In this document: positions 1 to 11,458 of the stretch, piece after piece
Layout of the letters: every line of letters begins with the position of its first letter
Numbering within the stretch: the stretch's first letter is position 1
Assembly: GCA_947085325.1 (NCBI GenBank)
Contig: CAMTVY010000010.1
Location: 163,673 to 227,672, forward strand
Length of the DNA: 64,000 bases
Direction of reading: 5' to 3'
Origin: JAQBXX01 sp947085325
Lineage (GTDB): Bacteria > Pseudomonadota > Gammaproteobacteria > SURF-13
The notes under the pieces: model-generated
The model's input: only the letters and a program-made list of their open reading frames with translations
Told to the model about the DNA's origin: nothing
The model's database searches: none
Position numbers and translations under genes: made by a program

Positions 1-1
1 C

Positions 2-451
2 AGTATCGTGATTCCGGATCAGGTCATCGACTATACGTGGGGGCGGGCGCATACGTTTTTCGAGGGCGGCGACATGCCCGTCACGCATATTGATTTTACC
101 CGACCCTACAGTGCCGAGTTGCGTGCGCTGTTGATGCGGGGTTGTGCCGGCGCCGGGCTGACGTGCAACGGCCTGGCGACCTACGGTGCGACACAGGGGC
201 CGCGGCTGGAGACCGCGGCCGAGATCAATCGCCTGGAGCGCGACGGTTGCGACATTGTGGGCATGACCGGCATGCCGGAGGCGGGGTTGGCGGCCGAACT
301 CGGGCTGGCCTACGCATCCTGCGCGGTGGTGGCAAACATGGCCGCAGGCCGGGGTGAGGCATCCATTTCCATGGCGGAGATTGAGCATACGCTCAAGCAG
401 GCCATGGAAAAGGTGCGCACCCTGCTCGCACATGTTATCCCGCTGACCTGA
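2..451 (+). CDS. S-methyl-5'-thioinosine phosphorylase-like nucleoside phosphorylase, 5'-truncated by the window edge
   Basis: This is the C-terminal half of a purine nucleoside phosphorylase of the MTAP/MTIP family. The frame is open from base 2 and reads SIVIPDQVIDYT before any in-frame start, so the true start lies outside the window. Visible family signatures are the IPDQVIDYT segment, the ATYGATQGPRLET segment, and MTGMPEAGLAAELG followed by VVANMAAG. The family cleaves methylthio-nucleosides phosphorolytically in purine and methionine salvage. The asparagine in VVANMAAG, where MTA phosphorylases usually carry an aspartate (VTDYD type), favours the thioinosine or 6-oxopurine branch. That is an inference from family knowledge. 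The stop lies 1 base before def. Confidence 0.8.
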   Translation, partial: SIVIPDQVIDYTWGRAHTFFEGGDMPVTHIDFTRPYSAELRALLMRGCAGAGLTCNGLATYGATQGPRLETAAEINRLERDGCDIVGMTGMPEAGLAAELGLAYASCAVVANMAAGRGEASISMAEIEHTLKQAMEKVRTLLAHVIPLT

Positions 452-452
452 C

Positions 453-980
453 ATGGCCGTCAGGGAAGTGCTGCGCATGGGTAACCCGCTGCTGTTGCAG
501 GTGGCGCAGCCGGTGGCCGAATTTAATACCCCCGAGCTCGATGACCTTATCGCCGACATGTTCGACACCATGGCGGCGCGCAACGGCGCCGGGCTCGCCG
601 CACCCCAGATCGGTGTCAGCCGGCGCGTGGTGATTTTCGGTGTAGAGCACAACCTGCGTTATCCGGAGGCCGAATCGGTGCCGACTACGGTGCTCATTAA
701 TCCGCTGGTTGAGGTGACGGGTGACGAAGACGACGAGTTGTGGGAAGGCTGCCTGAGCGTGCCGGGTATGCGCGGCCTGGTGCGGCGCCCGACCCAGGTG
801 CGTTATTCGGGCTTCGACCAGCGCGGCAACCGTATTGAGCGTGAGGCGCGGGATTTTCACGCCCGCGTGGTGCAGCATGAGTGCGACCACCTCGACGGCA
901 TTTTGTATCCGCTCCGCATCGCTGATCTGCGCCTGTTCGGTTTTGAGGATGAGTTGCTGCGGGCCGCAGACCGGATCTGA
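453..980 (+). CDS. def: peptide deformylase
   Basis: The product (175 aa) removes the formyl group from the initiator methionine of new proteins. All three metal-site motifs are present: GAGLAAPQ (residues 45-52), EGCLSVP (98-104, metal ligand Cys100) and HECDH (142-146, two His ligands and the catalytic Glu). The ATG follows the upstream phosphorylase stop directly. The TGA shares one base with the ATG of truA, so the three genes look co-transcribed. It is not next to fmt, so this may be a second deformylase copy; the window cannot settle that. Confidence 0.96.
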   Translation: MAVREVLRMGNPLLLQVAQPVAEFNTPELDDLIADMFDTMAARNGAGLAAPQIGVSRRVVIFGVEHNLRYPEAESVPTTVLINPLVEVTGDEDDELWEGCLSVPGMRGLVRRPTQVRYSGFDQRGNRIEREARDFHARVVQHECDHLDGILYPLRIADLRLFGFEDELLRAADRI

Positions 981-1756
981 TGCGCGTCGCGCTCGGGGTT
1001 GAGTACGACGGCACACGCTTTTATGGCTGGCAGGTACAGCCCGGCACGCGTACGGTGCAGGAGTGCATCGAGCAGGCCTTGTCGAAGGTTGCCGATCATC
1101 CGCTGCGCGTTATTACCGCAGGCCGTACCGATACCGGTGTGCATGCCCTGGGGCAGGTGATTCACTTTGATACCGATGCCGTGCGTGAAGATCACTCATG
1201 GGTCTTCGGCGCCAATGCCCATCTCCCCGATGACTGTGGCGTGGTGTGGGCGCGGCGCGTGGATGACGACTTCAGCGCCCGCTTTTCCGCCACGGCGCGC
1301 CATTACCGCTATGTGATATTCAACCGCAGCGTGCGCCCGGGTGCATTTGGCACCAAGGTGAGCTGGTGTTACCGTCCGCTGACGGTGGAGCGGATGCAGG
1401 CTGCGGCGCAGTATCTCGTGGGCGAACACGATTTTTCCTCTTATCGCGCGCTGTCGTGTCAGGCGAAACATGCCGTGCGCACGGTGCAGCGGCTGGATGT
1501 CGTACGCCAGGGCGATCTGGTGGTGATCGACATCGTCGCCAATGCCTTTTTGCAGCACATGGTGCGGAATATCGCCGGCGTGCTGATGACGGTAGGCGCA
1601 GGCGAGCGTCCGCCCGAGTGGGTGCGGGAGGTGCTGGAGGCGCGCGACCGCACTTTGGGGGGGGTGACCGCCACCCCGCATGGACTGACGCTGATGGCCG
1701 TGGACTACCCGGCCCGCTTTGACCTGCCTCGGCCCACCTTAGCGCTGTGTTTTTAG
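980..1756 (+). CDS. truA: tRNA pseudouridine(38-40) synthase
   Basis: TruA (258 aa) converts uridines 38-40 of the tRNA anticodon arm to pseudouridine. The catalytic motif GRTDTGVHA is at residues 48-56 with the nucleophilic Asp51. The C-terminal half carries the conserved segments DFSSYRA and FLQHMVRNI typical of the family. Length matches the family (about 260-270 aa). The start overlaps the def stop by one base. Placement just upstream of trpF is common in gammaproteobacteria. Confidence 0.97.
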   Translation: MRVALGVEYDGTRFYGWQVQPGTRTVQECIEQALSKVADHPLRVITAGRTDTGVHALGQVIHFDTDAVREDHSWVFGANAHLPDDCGVVWARRVDDDFSARFSATARHYRYVIFNRSVRPGAFGTKVSWCYRPLTVERMQAAAQYLVGEHDFSSYRALSCQAKHAVRTVQRLDVVRQGDLVVIDIVANAFLQHMVRNIAGVLMTVGAGERPPEWVREVLEARDRTLGGVTATPHGLTLMAVDYPARFDLPRPTLALCF

Positions 1757-1848
1757 CTACAATACGGCTTTATTCCGGAATCGCTCCGGGCCCCAGTCTG
1801 GCCTTTTCCCCTGCTACCCGGGCAATGTGACACTTTTATCGGTTTTAT

Positions 1849-2458
1849 ATGCGTACACGGGTTAAAATCTGCGGCATTACCCGCCCTGAGGATGCACAGG
1901 CAGCAGCGGTGCTGGGAGCGGACGCCATCGGCCTGGTGTTTTACGCGCCCAGCCCGCGCGCGGTGACGATAGTGCAGGCGCAGACGATAGTGAGCGCACT
2001 GCCGCCGTTTGTCACCGTCGTGGGCCTGTTTGTGGATGCCGCGCCGGCTGAGATCGCGGCCGTGCTGCAATCGGTGCGCATAGACGCGCTGCAATTTCAC
2101 GGGCACGAGACGGCGGCGCAGTGTGAGCGCTATGGGCGGCCTTACATCAAGGCGTTGCGTATGCGCGAGGACATGGATGTGGCGGCCGGTGTGCGTGATC
2201 ATGCCGGGGCGAGCGGCGTGCTGCTGGACACCCATCACGACCGGCTCACGGGCGGTACCGGCGAGGCCTTTGACTGGACGCGCGTGCCGGCGCAGCTGGC
2301 GCTGCCGGTGATACTCGCGGGCGGTCTCACGCCGCAGAATGTGGCGGCGGCGGTGCGGCAAGTGCGGCCCTACGCCGTGGATGTGAGCGGCGGTGTGGAG
2401 TCGGCAAAAGGCATCAAGGATCAGCAGAAAATGGCGGCATTCATACAAGAGGTGAACA

Positions 2459-2472
<14 letters not shown>
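1849..2472 (+). CDS. trpF: phosphoribosylanthranilate isomerase
   Basis: TrpF (207 aa) is a (beta/alpha)8 enzyme of tryptophan synthesis that isomerises N-(5-phosphoribosyl)-anthranilate to CdRP. The N-terminal VKICGITRPEDA carries the catalytic cysteine, and the C-terminal half has LAGGLTPQNV and the phosphate-binding DVSGGVES. It opens the tight block trpF-trpB-trpA-accD. Its stop overlaps trpB by 14 bases. About 90 bp without a gene separates it from truA; no convincing promoter was seen there. Confidence 0.97.
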
Positions 2473-3672
<1,200 letters not shown>

Positions 3673-3676
<4 letters not shown>

Positions 3677-4542
3677 ACCGCGCCCAGCCAGAGCAAAAAA
3701 TACAGCTGCAGGAAGCCGGCGTGAGTCGCATCACACAGTGTTTCGACCAGTTGCGCGCACAGAAACGCAAGGCGCTGATTCCTTTTATTACTGCCGGCGA
3801 TCCGAATCCGGAGCTGACGGTGTCGCTGATGCATGCCATGGCGGGCGCCGGGGCGGACATCATCGAGCTCGGCGTGCCTTTCTCCGATCCGATGGCCGAT
3901 GGCCCGGTGATACAGCGCGCCTCCGAGCGCGCACTCAAACACCATGTGAGCCTGCGCCGGGTGCTGGAGATGGTGCGCGTGTTCCGCGCCAGCGACAACA
4001 CCACACCGGTGGTGCTCATGGGTTACCTCAATCCGGTGGAGGTGATGGGTTATGAGCAGTTTGCCGCCGCCGCTGCTGTTGCGGGCGTCGATGGCGTGCT
4101 TACGGTGGACATGCCGCCCGAGGAGGCCGATGACCTGCTTGCGGCCCTGCAGGCGCATGCGATTGCGCCGATCTTTCTGCTCGCACCCACCAGCACCCGC
4201 GAGCGCATCGCCAAGATCAGCGCAGTGGCGCAGGGGTATATTTACTACGTCTCGCTCAAAGGCGTGACCGGCGCCGCAACGCTGGATATAGGCGCGGTTG
4301 GGGGCAAGCTGGGCGAGATTCGCACCCTGACCGATCTGCCGCTGGGTGTGGGCTTCGGCATCAAGGATGCCGCTACGGCCGCCGCTGTGGGCCGCCTCGC
4401 CGATGCCGTGATTGTGGGCAGTGCGCTGGTGCAAAAGGTCGAGCAGTTACAACACGCGCCGGAAAAGATTGCACCCGAAATCTGCACGCTGCTTGCCGGA
4501 ATGCGTCAGGCGCTGGACGAAACTGCCGGTAACGCGCCATGA
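3673..4542 (+). CDS. trpA: tryptophan synthase alpha chain
   Basis: TrpA cleaves indole-3-glycerol phosphate to indole and glyceraldehyde-3-phosphate. Catalytic residues are E65 and D76 (numbered from the ATG) in IIELGVPFSDPMADGP. From the ATG at 3673, which overlaps the trpB stop as ATGA, the product is 289 aa, about 20 aa longer than usual. A GTG at 3721 begins SRITQCFDQL, the usual TrpA N-terminus, and is preceded by AGGAAG. The shorter 273-aa form is a real alternative start. The 3' end overlaps accD as ATGA. Confidence 0.96.
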
Positions 4543-5408
4543 ACTGGTTCGAGAAACTGCTGCCGTCCAGAATCAGGACCGAGGGCAATGGCCCGAAAAA
4601 AACGGTGCCGGAAGGATTGTGGACCAAGTGCGAGCTATGCAGCGCCGTATTGTTTCGTGCCGAGCTCGACCGTAATCTCCACGTCTGCCCGAAATGCAAT
4701 CACCACATGCGTATTGGTGCGCGCAAACGGCTGGATCATTTTCTGGACGCCGAGCCGCGCGAAGAGCTTGCCGCGCAACTGGCGCCGGTGGACGTACTCA
4801 AGTTTCGTGACAGCAAACGCTACAAGGATCGCCTGTCGCAGGCGCAAAAGGACACGGGCGAACAGGATGCCCTGATAGTCGTGGCAGGCCGGCTCAAGAA
4901 CCAGCCGATAGTCGCCTGCGCATTCGAGTTTCGCTTCATGGGCGGTTCGATGGGCTCGGTGGTGGGCGAGCGCTTTGTGCGCGCGGTGAATCATTGTCTG
5001 GAGCAGGGCGTGCCGCTGGTCTGTTTCTCTGCCAGCGGCGGCGCGCGCATGCAGGAAGGCCTGTTCTCGCTGATGCAGATGGCCAAGACCAGTGCCGCCC
5101 TTGCGCGTCTGCGCGAGCGCGGCATTCCGTTTATCTCCGTGCTCACCGACCCTACCATGGGTGGCGTGTCGGCCAGCCTGGCCATGCTGGGCGATGTGAA
5201 CGTGGCGGAACCCAAGGCGCTGATCGGTTTCGCCGGGCCGCGCGTCATTGAGCAGACCGTGCGCGAAGTGCTGCCGGAGGGTTTTCAGCGTGCCGAGTTC
5301 CTGCTCGATCACGGCGCCATCGACATGATCATCAGCCGCCATGAAATGCGCGACCGGGTGGCACGCCTGCTGGCGGTGTTGATGCATAGACCGGTGGTGA
5401 GTAACTAG
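4539..5408 (+). CDS. accD: acetyl-CoA carboxylase carboxyltransferase beta subunit
   Basis: AccD (289 aa) forms the carboxyltransferase with AccA and makes malonyl-CoA for fatty acid synthesis. The N-terminal zinc ribbon is intact (C31, C34, C50, C53 in CELC and CPKC). The crotonase-fold body follows with SASGGARMQEG and DPTMGGVSAS, the acyl-CoA binding loops. The ATGA overlap with trpA ties it to the trp block, a known gammaproteobacterial arrangement that also continues into folC. Confidence 0.97.
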   Translation: MNWFEKLLPSRIRTEGNGPKKTVPEGLWTKCELCSAVLFRAELDRNLHVCPKCNHHMRIGARKRLDHFLDAEPREELAAQLAPVDVLKFRDSKRYKDRLSQAQKDTGEQDALIVVAGRLKNQPIVACAFEFRFMGGSMGSVVGERFVRAVNHCLEQGVPLVCFSASGGARMQEGLFSLMQMAKTSAALARLRERGIPFISVLTDPTMGGVSASLAMLGDVNVAEPKALIGFAGPRVIEQTVREVLPEGFQRAEFLLDHGAIDMIISRHEMRDRVARLLAVLMHRPVVSN

Positions 5409-5472
5409 GGCAGGGTGCGGCCCGCAATGATGGTTTTAGACGGCCAGGTGCTGCCGCGAGTTGTTCCATTAA

Positions 5473-6747
5473 ATGCGTTTTAACTCGCTCGCCGACTGGC
5501 TGTCCTGGCAGGAAACCCAGCATCCCAAACTGATCGACCTGGGCCTGGAGCGGGTCAGCGCCGTGCTCTGGCGCATGGGCCTTGCGCAGCCGTCGCATGC
5601 CGTCATCACGGTGGCGGGCACCAACGGCAAAGGGTCGTGCGTCGCCTTGCTGGAATCGATATACCGCGCTGCCGGTTACCGCACAGGCAGTTACAGCTCC
5701 CCGCATCTGCTGCGCTACAACGAGCGCATCCGGGTGCTGGGCGCGGAGGTGGATGATGCGCGTTTATGCGCGGCCTTTGAACGCATAGACGCTGCACGGG
5801 CCGGAATCTCCCTCAGCTATTTCGAGTTCGGCACGCTGGCGGCGATAGACATCCTGCAGCGCGCACAACTCGATGTGGCCATACTGGAGGTCGGGCTGGG
5901 CGGGCGGCTCGATGCAGTGAACATACTGGAGCCCGATGTCGCCGTGGTGACGAGCATCGGCATCGATCATGTGGAATGGCTGGGCCCGGATCGGGAAAGC
6001 ATCGGGCGCGAAAAGGCCGGCATCTTCCGCGCCGGGCGGCCCGCGATCTGCGGCGATCCGGATCCGCCGCACAGCCTGCATGCCCGGGCCGAGGAGTTGT
6101 CCGCGCCTTTTTACCGTATCCGGCATGATTTCGGCTGGGCTGTGAGCGGCGACGGCTGGACCTGGTGGGGCAGGCCAGCGGGCACAAGTGCGCGCTATGA
6201 ACACCTGCCTTTCCCTGCCCTGCGCGGCGCATTTCAGTTGCAAAATGCGGCTACCGCAGTGATGGCGTTGCAGTTGCTCATGGCGCGGTTGCCGGTGAGC
6301 GCAGAGGCCATACAGCAGGGGTTGACGGAAGTCAGTCTGCCGGGCCGATTTCAGATGCTGTCCGGGCCGGTGACGCGAATTTTCGATGTGGCCCATAATC
6401 CGCATGGCGCAGAGGTGCTGGCGCGCAGCCTGCTGGAGTACCCCTGTACGGGGCGCACGCTGGCAGTGTTTTCCATGCTGGCCGACAAGGATATCGCCGG
6501 TGTGGTGGGCGCCATGCGCGGGAGCGTGCATCACTGGCAGGTGGCGGCGCTGCCGGCGGCGCGCGCGGCCACTACGGCGCAGATCATGCAGGCCGTGCGC
6601 GAGAATGCCCCTGCGGCCGGCGTCGATCACAGCGCCAGCGTCGGCGACGCCTGGCGTGCCGCCTGGAGTCAGGCCCGGCAGGGCGACCGCGTGGTGGCGT
6701 TTGGTTCGTTTTATACCGTGGCTGAGGCCATGCAAGCAGCGCTATAA
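5473..6747 (+). CDS. folC: bifunctional dihydrofolate synthase / folylpolyglutamate synthase
   Basis: FolC (424 aa) ligates glutamate to dihydropteroate and adds further glutamates to folates. The ATP loop GTNGKGS is at 49-55, followed by YSSPHLLRYNERI and GLGGRLDAVN. The C-terminal Mur-ligase-like domain has FDVAHNPHG. It starts 64 bases after accD and is followed at once by dedD, the order seen in many gammaproteobacteria. Confidence 0.96.
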   Translation: MRFNSLADWLSWQETQHPKLIDLGLERVSAVLWRMGLAQPSHAVITVAGTNGKGSCVALLESIYRAAGYRTGSYSSPHLLRYNERIRVLGAEVDDARLCAAFERIDAARAGISLSYFEFGTLAAIDILQRAQLDVAILEVGLGGRLDAVNILEPDVAVVTSIGIDHVEWLGPDRESIGREKAGIFRAGRPAICGDPDPPHSLHARAEELSAPFYRIRHDFGWAVSGDGWTWWGRPAGTSARYEHLPFPALRGAFQLQNAATAVMALQLLMARLPVSAEAIQQGLTEVSLPGRFQMLSGPVTRIFDVAHNPHGAEVLARSLLEYPCTGRTLAVFSMLADKDIAGVVGAMRGSVHHWQVAALPAARAATTAQIMQAVRENAPAAGVDHSASVGDAWRAAWSQARQGDRVVAFGSFYTVAEAMQAAL

Positions 6748-6754
6748 TGGGCGC

Positions 6755-7345
6755 ATGTCGCAACAAGGCCGATACATGGAAGACGGCGGGCTGAAGCAGC
6801 GTCTGGTGGGCGCTGTTGTACTGGTCATCCTGGGGGTGATTGTCATTCCCATGCTGCTGGGCAGGGAAGGCCACAGCCCGCTGACCAAGAGCAATATCCC
6901 TCCACCGCCTGCGTCCGAATTCAGCTCCAAGATCATCCCGCTGGAGGATATCCCGCCTGCCGGCAGTCTCAACCCGGTGCCGGCCGAGCTGGCGCCTATC
7001 GCTGAACCTGCACCCCCTGCGCCGGTGCCGCCAGCGATTCAGAAAGCGCCGGCGCAAGCGTTGCCGATGCCGGGCAGTGTTGACCGCAAACCCGCCGCCG
7101 ATACAGCAGGGTGGGTGGTGCGTCTGGGCAGCTTTGCCAATGAGCAGAATGCACATGCCCTGCGCGACCAACTGCGGCGCAAGGGATACAAGCCGCTGGT
7201 GGAGAAGATCACGACTAACGGCGCCACATTGCTGCGCGTGAGTGTGGGGCCGGAGACTGATCGCACGCGCGCTGAAGCGGTGCGCGACCGGCTGCTGAAG
7301 GAGCTCAAGATCAAGGGTAGCGTGGTGCAGTATCCCCGACCGTAG
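6755..7345 (+). CDS. dedD: SPOR-domain membrane protein, DedD family
   Basis: This is a cell-division SPOR protein of 196 aa. A single transmembrane helix lies at about residues 15-36 (GAVVLVILGVIVIPMLL). A proline/alanine-rich periplasmic linker follows at about 50-115, and a SPOR domain at about 118-195 (WVVRLGSFANEQNAHALRDQ) that would bind denuded septal peptidoglycan. An ATG seven codons later (6776, MEDGGLKQRL) is an alternative start closer to homologues. The position between folC and cvpA is canonical. Confidence 0.9.
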   Translation: MSQQGRYMEDGGLKQRLVGAVVLVILGVIVIPMLLGREGHSPLTKSNIPPPPASEFSSKIIPLEDIPPAGSLNPVPAELAPIAEPAPPAPVPPAIQKAPAQALPMPGSVDRKPAADTAGWVVRLGSFANEQNAHALRDQLRRKGYKPLVEKITTNGATLLRVSVGPETDRTRAEAVRDRLLKELKIKGSVVQYPRP

Positions 7346-7417
7346 ATGCTTAGGCGGCTAAACGGGTCTGTGTTAAAATGCCGTCTGTATAGTGCGCAGG
7401 CATAGGTCAGTGACGGC

Positions 7418-7921
7418 ATGATCTGGGTTGACTATACCATCATCGGGATTATCGCCCTTTCAACGCTGATCGGTCTGGTTCGCGGGCTGGTACGAGAGGC
7501 CTTGTCGCTGGTCGCTTGGGTTGTGGCCTTCTGGGTCGCAATAAGCTTTTCACCGCGCGGCGCCGAATTGTTTGCCGCCTATATTCCGGCGCCCTCCATG
7601 CAACTGGCGGCGGCGTTTGTCAGTCTGTTTGTCATCACGCTGATCTGTGCGGCCATCGTGAACTACCTGATTATGCGGCTGGTGGACAAGACCGGTCTCA
7701 AGGGCACCGACCACATGCTGGGCGTGATATTCGGTGTAGCGCGCGGTGTGGTTGTGGTGGCAATACTGGTATTGCTGGCCGGAGCCACGCCGCTACCCCA
7801 AGACCAGTGGTGGCAGGACTCGCTGCTCATCGACCAGTTCCAGACCCTGGCTGTATGGTTGCGCGGAATGCTGCCGCCGGAGTTTGCGCAGAAATTCGAG
7901 TACGTCGACAGCCCTTTGTGA
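7418..7921 (+). CDS. cvpA: CvpA family inner-membrane protein
   Basis: The product (167 aa) has about four hydrophobic segments, beginning DYTIIGIIALSTLIGLVRG, and ends with a soluble tail. The CvpA family was named for colicin V production and is linked to envelope homeostasis; its molecular activity is unsettled. The gene sits immediately upstream of purF, its usual neighbour. The TGA at 7919-7921 overlaps a GAGG that can serve as the purF ribosome binding site. Confidence 0.93.
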   Translation: MIWVDYTIIGIIALSTLIGLVRGLVREALSLVAWVVAFWVAISFSPRGAELFAAYIPAPSMQLAAAFVSLFVITLICAAIVNYLIMRLVDKTGLKGTDHMLGVIFGVARGVVVVAILVLLAGATPLPQDQWWQDSLLIDQFQTLAVWLRGMLPPEFAQKFEYVDSPL

Positions 7922-7931
7922 GGTAGCGTGC

Positions 7932-9443
<1,512 letters not shown>

Positions 9444-9445
9444 GC

Positions 9446-10645
9446 ATGATGCACGACAGAAAAAAAGGCGGCCATAAAGGCCAGCGGTTCGACACGCGCG
9501 CCGTGCGCGCAGGCCAGATTCGCACCACGGAAGACGAGCAGTCCGAGCCGATCTTCCCTACCGTGAGCTTTGTGGCGCAGAGCGCCGCGCAGGCCGCCGC
9601 GCGCTTTTCAGGCGCCGAGCCGGGCAACATCTACTCGCGTTTCACCAACCCCACGGTACGCACCTTCGAGCAGCGCCTCGCCAGCCTCGAAGGCGGCGAG
9701 CGCTGTGTGGCGACCGGCTCCGGCATGTCCGCCATCCTCACCACCTGCATGGGGCTGCTGAAGAGCGGCGACCACATCGTCGCCTCGCGCAGCATCTTCG
9801 GCCCCACGGTGATCCTGTTCAATACCATCCTCGCGCGCTTCGGCATCGAGACCAGCTTTGTGCCGCTCACCGATCTCGCTGCGTGGCAGCAGGCACTGCG
9901 CCCCAACACGCGCCTGCTGTTCCTGGAGACGCCGTCCAATCCGCTCACCGAAGTGGCCGACATCGCCGCGCTGGCGAAAATCGCGCACAAAAACGGAAGT
10001 TTACTGGTGGTGGACAACTGCTTCTGCACTCCGGCGTTGCAGCTACCGCTCGCGCTCGGCGCGGACATCGTCGTGCACTCCGCGAGCAAATACATCGACG
10101 GCCAGGGCCGCGCGGTGGGCGGCGCGATCGTCGGCAGCGACAAACTGGTGGGCGGCGACATCTACGCCTTCCTGCGTACCGCCGGGCCGAGCATGAGCCC
10201 GTTCAATGCCTGGATTTATCTCAAGGGGCTGGAAACCCTGCGCCTGCGTATGGACGCACACAGCCGCAGTGCGCTGCAGCTTGCCGAATGGCTGGAACAG
10301 CAACCCGCAGTCAAGCGCGTGCATTACCCGGCCCTGCCGTCGCACCCGCAGCACGCCCTCGCCATGAAGCAGCAAACCGCGGGCGGCGGCGTGTTGTCGT
10401 TTGAACTCGCGGGCGGGAAAGAGGCCGCGTGGAAACTGATCGACGCCACACAGATCATCTCCATCACCGCCACCTTCGGCGACACCAAGAGCACCATCAC
10501 CCACCCCGCCACCACCACCCACTGGCGCCTGACACCCGAAGCCCGCGCCGCCGCCGGCATCAGCGACGGGCTGGTGCGCATCGGCGTCGGCCTTGAAGAC
10601 GTTGAGGATTTGAAGGACGACCTCAAGGTCGGGCTCTCCGCCTGA
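9446..10645 (+). CDS. metZ: O-succinylhomoserine sulfhydrylase
   Basis: This is a PLP enzyme of the Cys/Met metabolism family (399 aa) that makes homocysteine from O-succinylhomoserine and sulfide. The PLP lysine is K215 in VHSASKYIDGQG. Other family marks are YSRFTNPTVRTFE, ATGSGMSAI and ETPSNPLTEV. It begins 2 bases after purF, and the purF-metZ pairing is typical of Pseudomonas-like gammaproteobacteria. MetZ rather than MetB is favoured by that context and by overall sequence; the alternatives share the fold. Confidence 0.93.
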   Translation: MMHDRKKGGHKGQRFDTRAVRAGQIRTTEDEQSEPIFPTVSFVAQSAAQAAARFSGAEPGNIYSRFTNPTVRTFEQRLASLEGGERCVATGSGMSAILTTCMGLLKSGDHIVASRSIFGPTVILFNTILARFGIETSFVPLTDLAAWQQALRPNTRLLFLETPSNPLTEVADIAALAKIAHKNGSLLVVDNCFCTPALQLPLALGADIVVHSASKYIDGQGRAVGGAIVGSDKLVGGDIYAFLRTAGPSMSPFNAWIYLKGLETLRLRMDAHSRSALQLAEWLEQQPAVKRVHYPALPSHPQHALAMKQQTAGGGVLSFELAGGKEAAWKLIDATQIISITATFGDTKSTITHPATTTHWRLTPEARAAAGISDGLVRIGVGLEDVEDLKDDLKVGLSA

Positions 10646-10700
10646 CACTACCACCCTCAGCGCGAGAGATATTGCGCCTGAGAAGCATGGCAGTGCAGCC

Positions 10701-10735
10701 TTGATATGTGTAATGCGATGGATTACAATCGCATT
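10701..10735 (+). promoter_or_regulatory. higBA promoter with overlapping palindromic operator
   Basis: A near-consensus sigma-70 promoter is visible: TTGATA at 10701-10706, a 17-bp spacer, and TACAAT at 10724-10729. A perfect 8-bp inverted repeat (AATGCGAT at 10712-10719, ATCGCATT at 10728-10735) overlaps the -10 box. That is where HigA-type antitoxins bind for autorepression. The ATG of higB follows 5 bases later, so the 5' leader would be very short. Confidence 0.7.
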
Positions 10736-10740
10736 CGCCC

Positions 10741-11018
10741 ATGATAAAAACCTTCGCACGCAAAGGGCTTGAGAACTTTTTTAGCCGAGGCTCGAAAAAA
10801 GGCATCAACCCCCAGCAGGCCGACCGTATCCGGCGCATTCTCGACCGTCTAGAAGGGGTGGTAGCGGCGGCGGATATGAGCTTGCCCGCTATGGTTTCCA
10901 TGAACTGAAGGGCAACCGGAAAGGCACCTACAGTGTGGAGGTGTCGGGCAACTGGCGGATTACATTTCGATTCAAGGGCGGCAACGCCTTTGACGTGAAC
11001 CTTGAGGATTACCACTGA
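10741..11018 (+). pseudogene. higB: HigB-type RelE/ParE-superfamily toxin, frameshifted
   Basis: The first frame (MIKTFARKGLENFF) matches the start of HigB host-inhibition toxins, mRNA interferases that act at the ribosome. It runs into a TGA at 10906 after 55 codons. The rest of the family sequence (YGFHELKGNRKG, then VSGNWRITFRF and a final LEDYH) continues in the next frame to 11018. Restoring one G near 10888 gives LPGYGFHELKG and a single intact toxin of about 92 aa. The frame overlaps higA as ATGA. The gene is either inactivated or carries a sequencing error. Confidence 0.85.
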
Positions 11019-11332
11019 TGGAAACTCTACGCGACCCTAAACGCAAACCCACCCATCCCGGCGAAGTGCTGCGGAAAGACGTGTTACCCGCCTTGGACAT
11101 CACGCAAACGGAATTTGCCAACCGGCTAGGGGTATCGCGTCTCACCGTGTCGGAACTGCTGCACGAAAAGCGCACCCTATCCCCGGATATGGCGGTGCGC
11201 CTGGGCAAGCTGCTGAACACCACCCCGGAAAGCTGGGTAAGAATGCAATACGCTGTGGATTTGTGGGAGCTGACCCACGGCAAAAACGCCAAACGGTACC
11301 GAGGCATCAAGCCGCTGGACATAGCGGCGTAG
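11018..11332 (+). CDS. higA: HigA-type antitoxin, XRE family
   Basis: This is a DNA-binding antitoxin (104 aa) that neutralises HigB and represses the operon. It starts with the family hallmark HPGEVLRKDVLPAL. The helix-turn-helix is at about residues 25-60 (ITQTEFANRLGVSRLTVSELL), and the C-terminal part has WVRMQYAVDLW. The ATG overlaps the higB stop, and an operator palindrome lies upstream of higB. An intact antitoxin beside a broken toxin is the expected direction of decay. Confidence 0.93.
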   Translation: METLRDPKRKPTHPGEVLRKDVLPALDITQTEFANRLGVSRLTVSELLHEKRTLSPDMAVRLGKLLNTTPESWVRMQYAVDLWELTHGKNAKRYRGIKPLDIAA

Positions 11333-11405
11333 GCTTCGCCAAGGATGGGAGCCATGTAGAGTGGGAAACTTGGTGTCCACATGTTTGAATCGAGCTTGAA
11401 TCCGC

Positions 11406-11432
11406 GTGGGCAAACAAAATCCGTTTGCCCAC
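11406..11432. repeat. perfect 10-bp hairpin, GTGGGCAAAC type
   Basis: GTGGGCAAAC at 11406-11415 pairs exactly with GTTTGCCCAC at 11423-11432 across a 7-base loop. It sits in the 126-bp gap between higA and the protease remnant. It lacks a T tract, so it reads as a dispersed palindromic repeat rather than an intrinsic terminator. Confidence 0.6.
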
Positions 11433-11458
11433 CCTTGGCTGATTCATGAGATAGCTTC

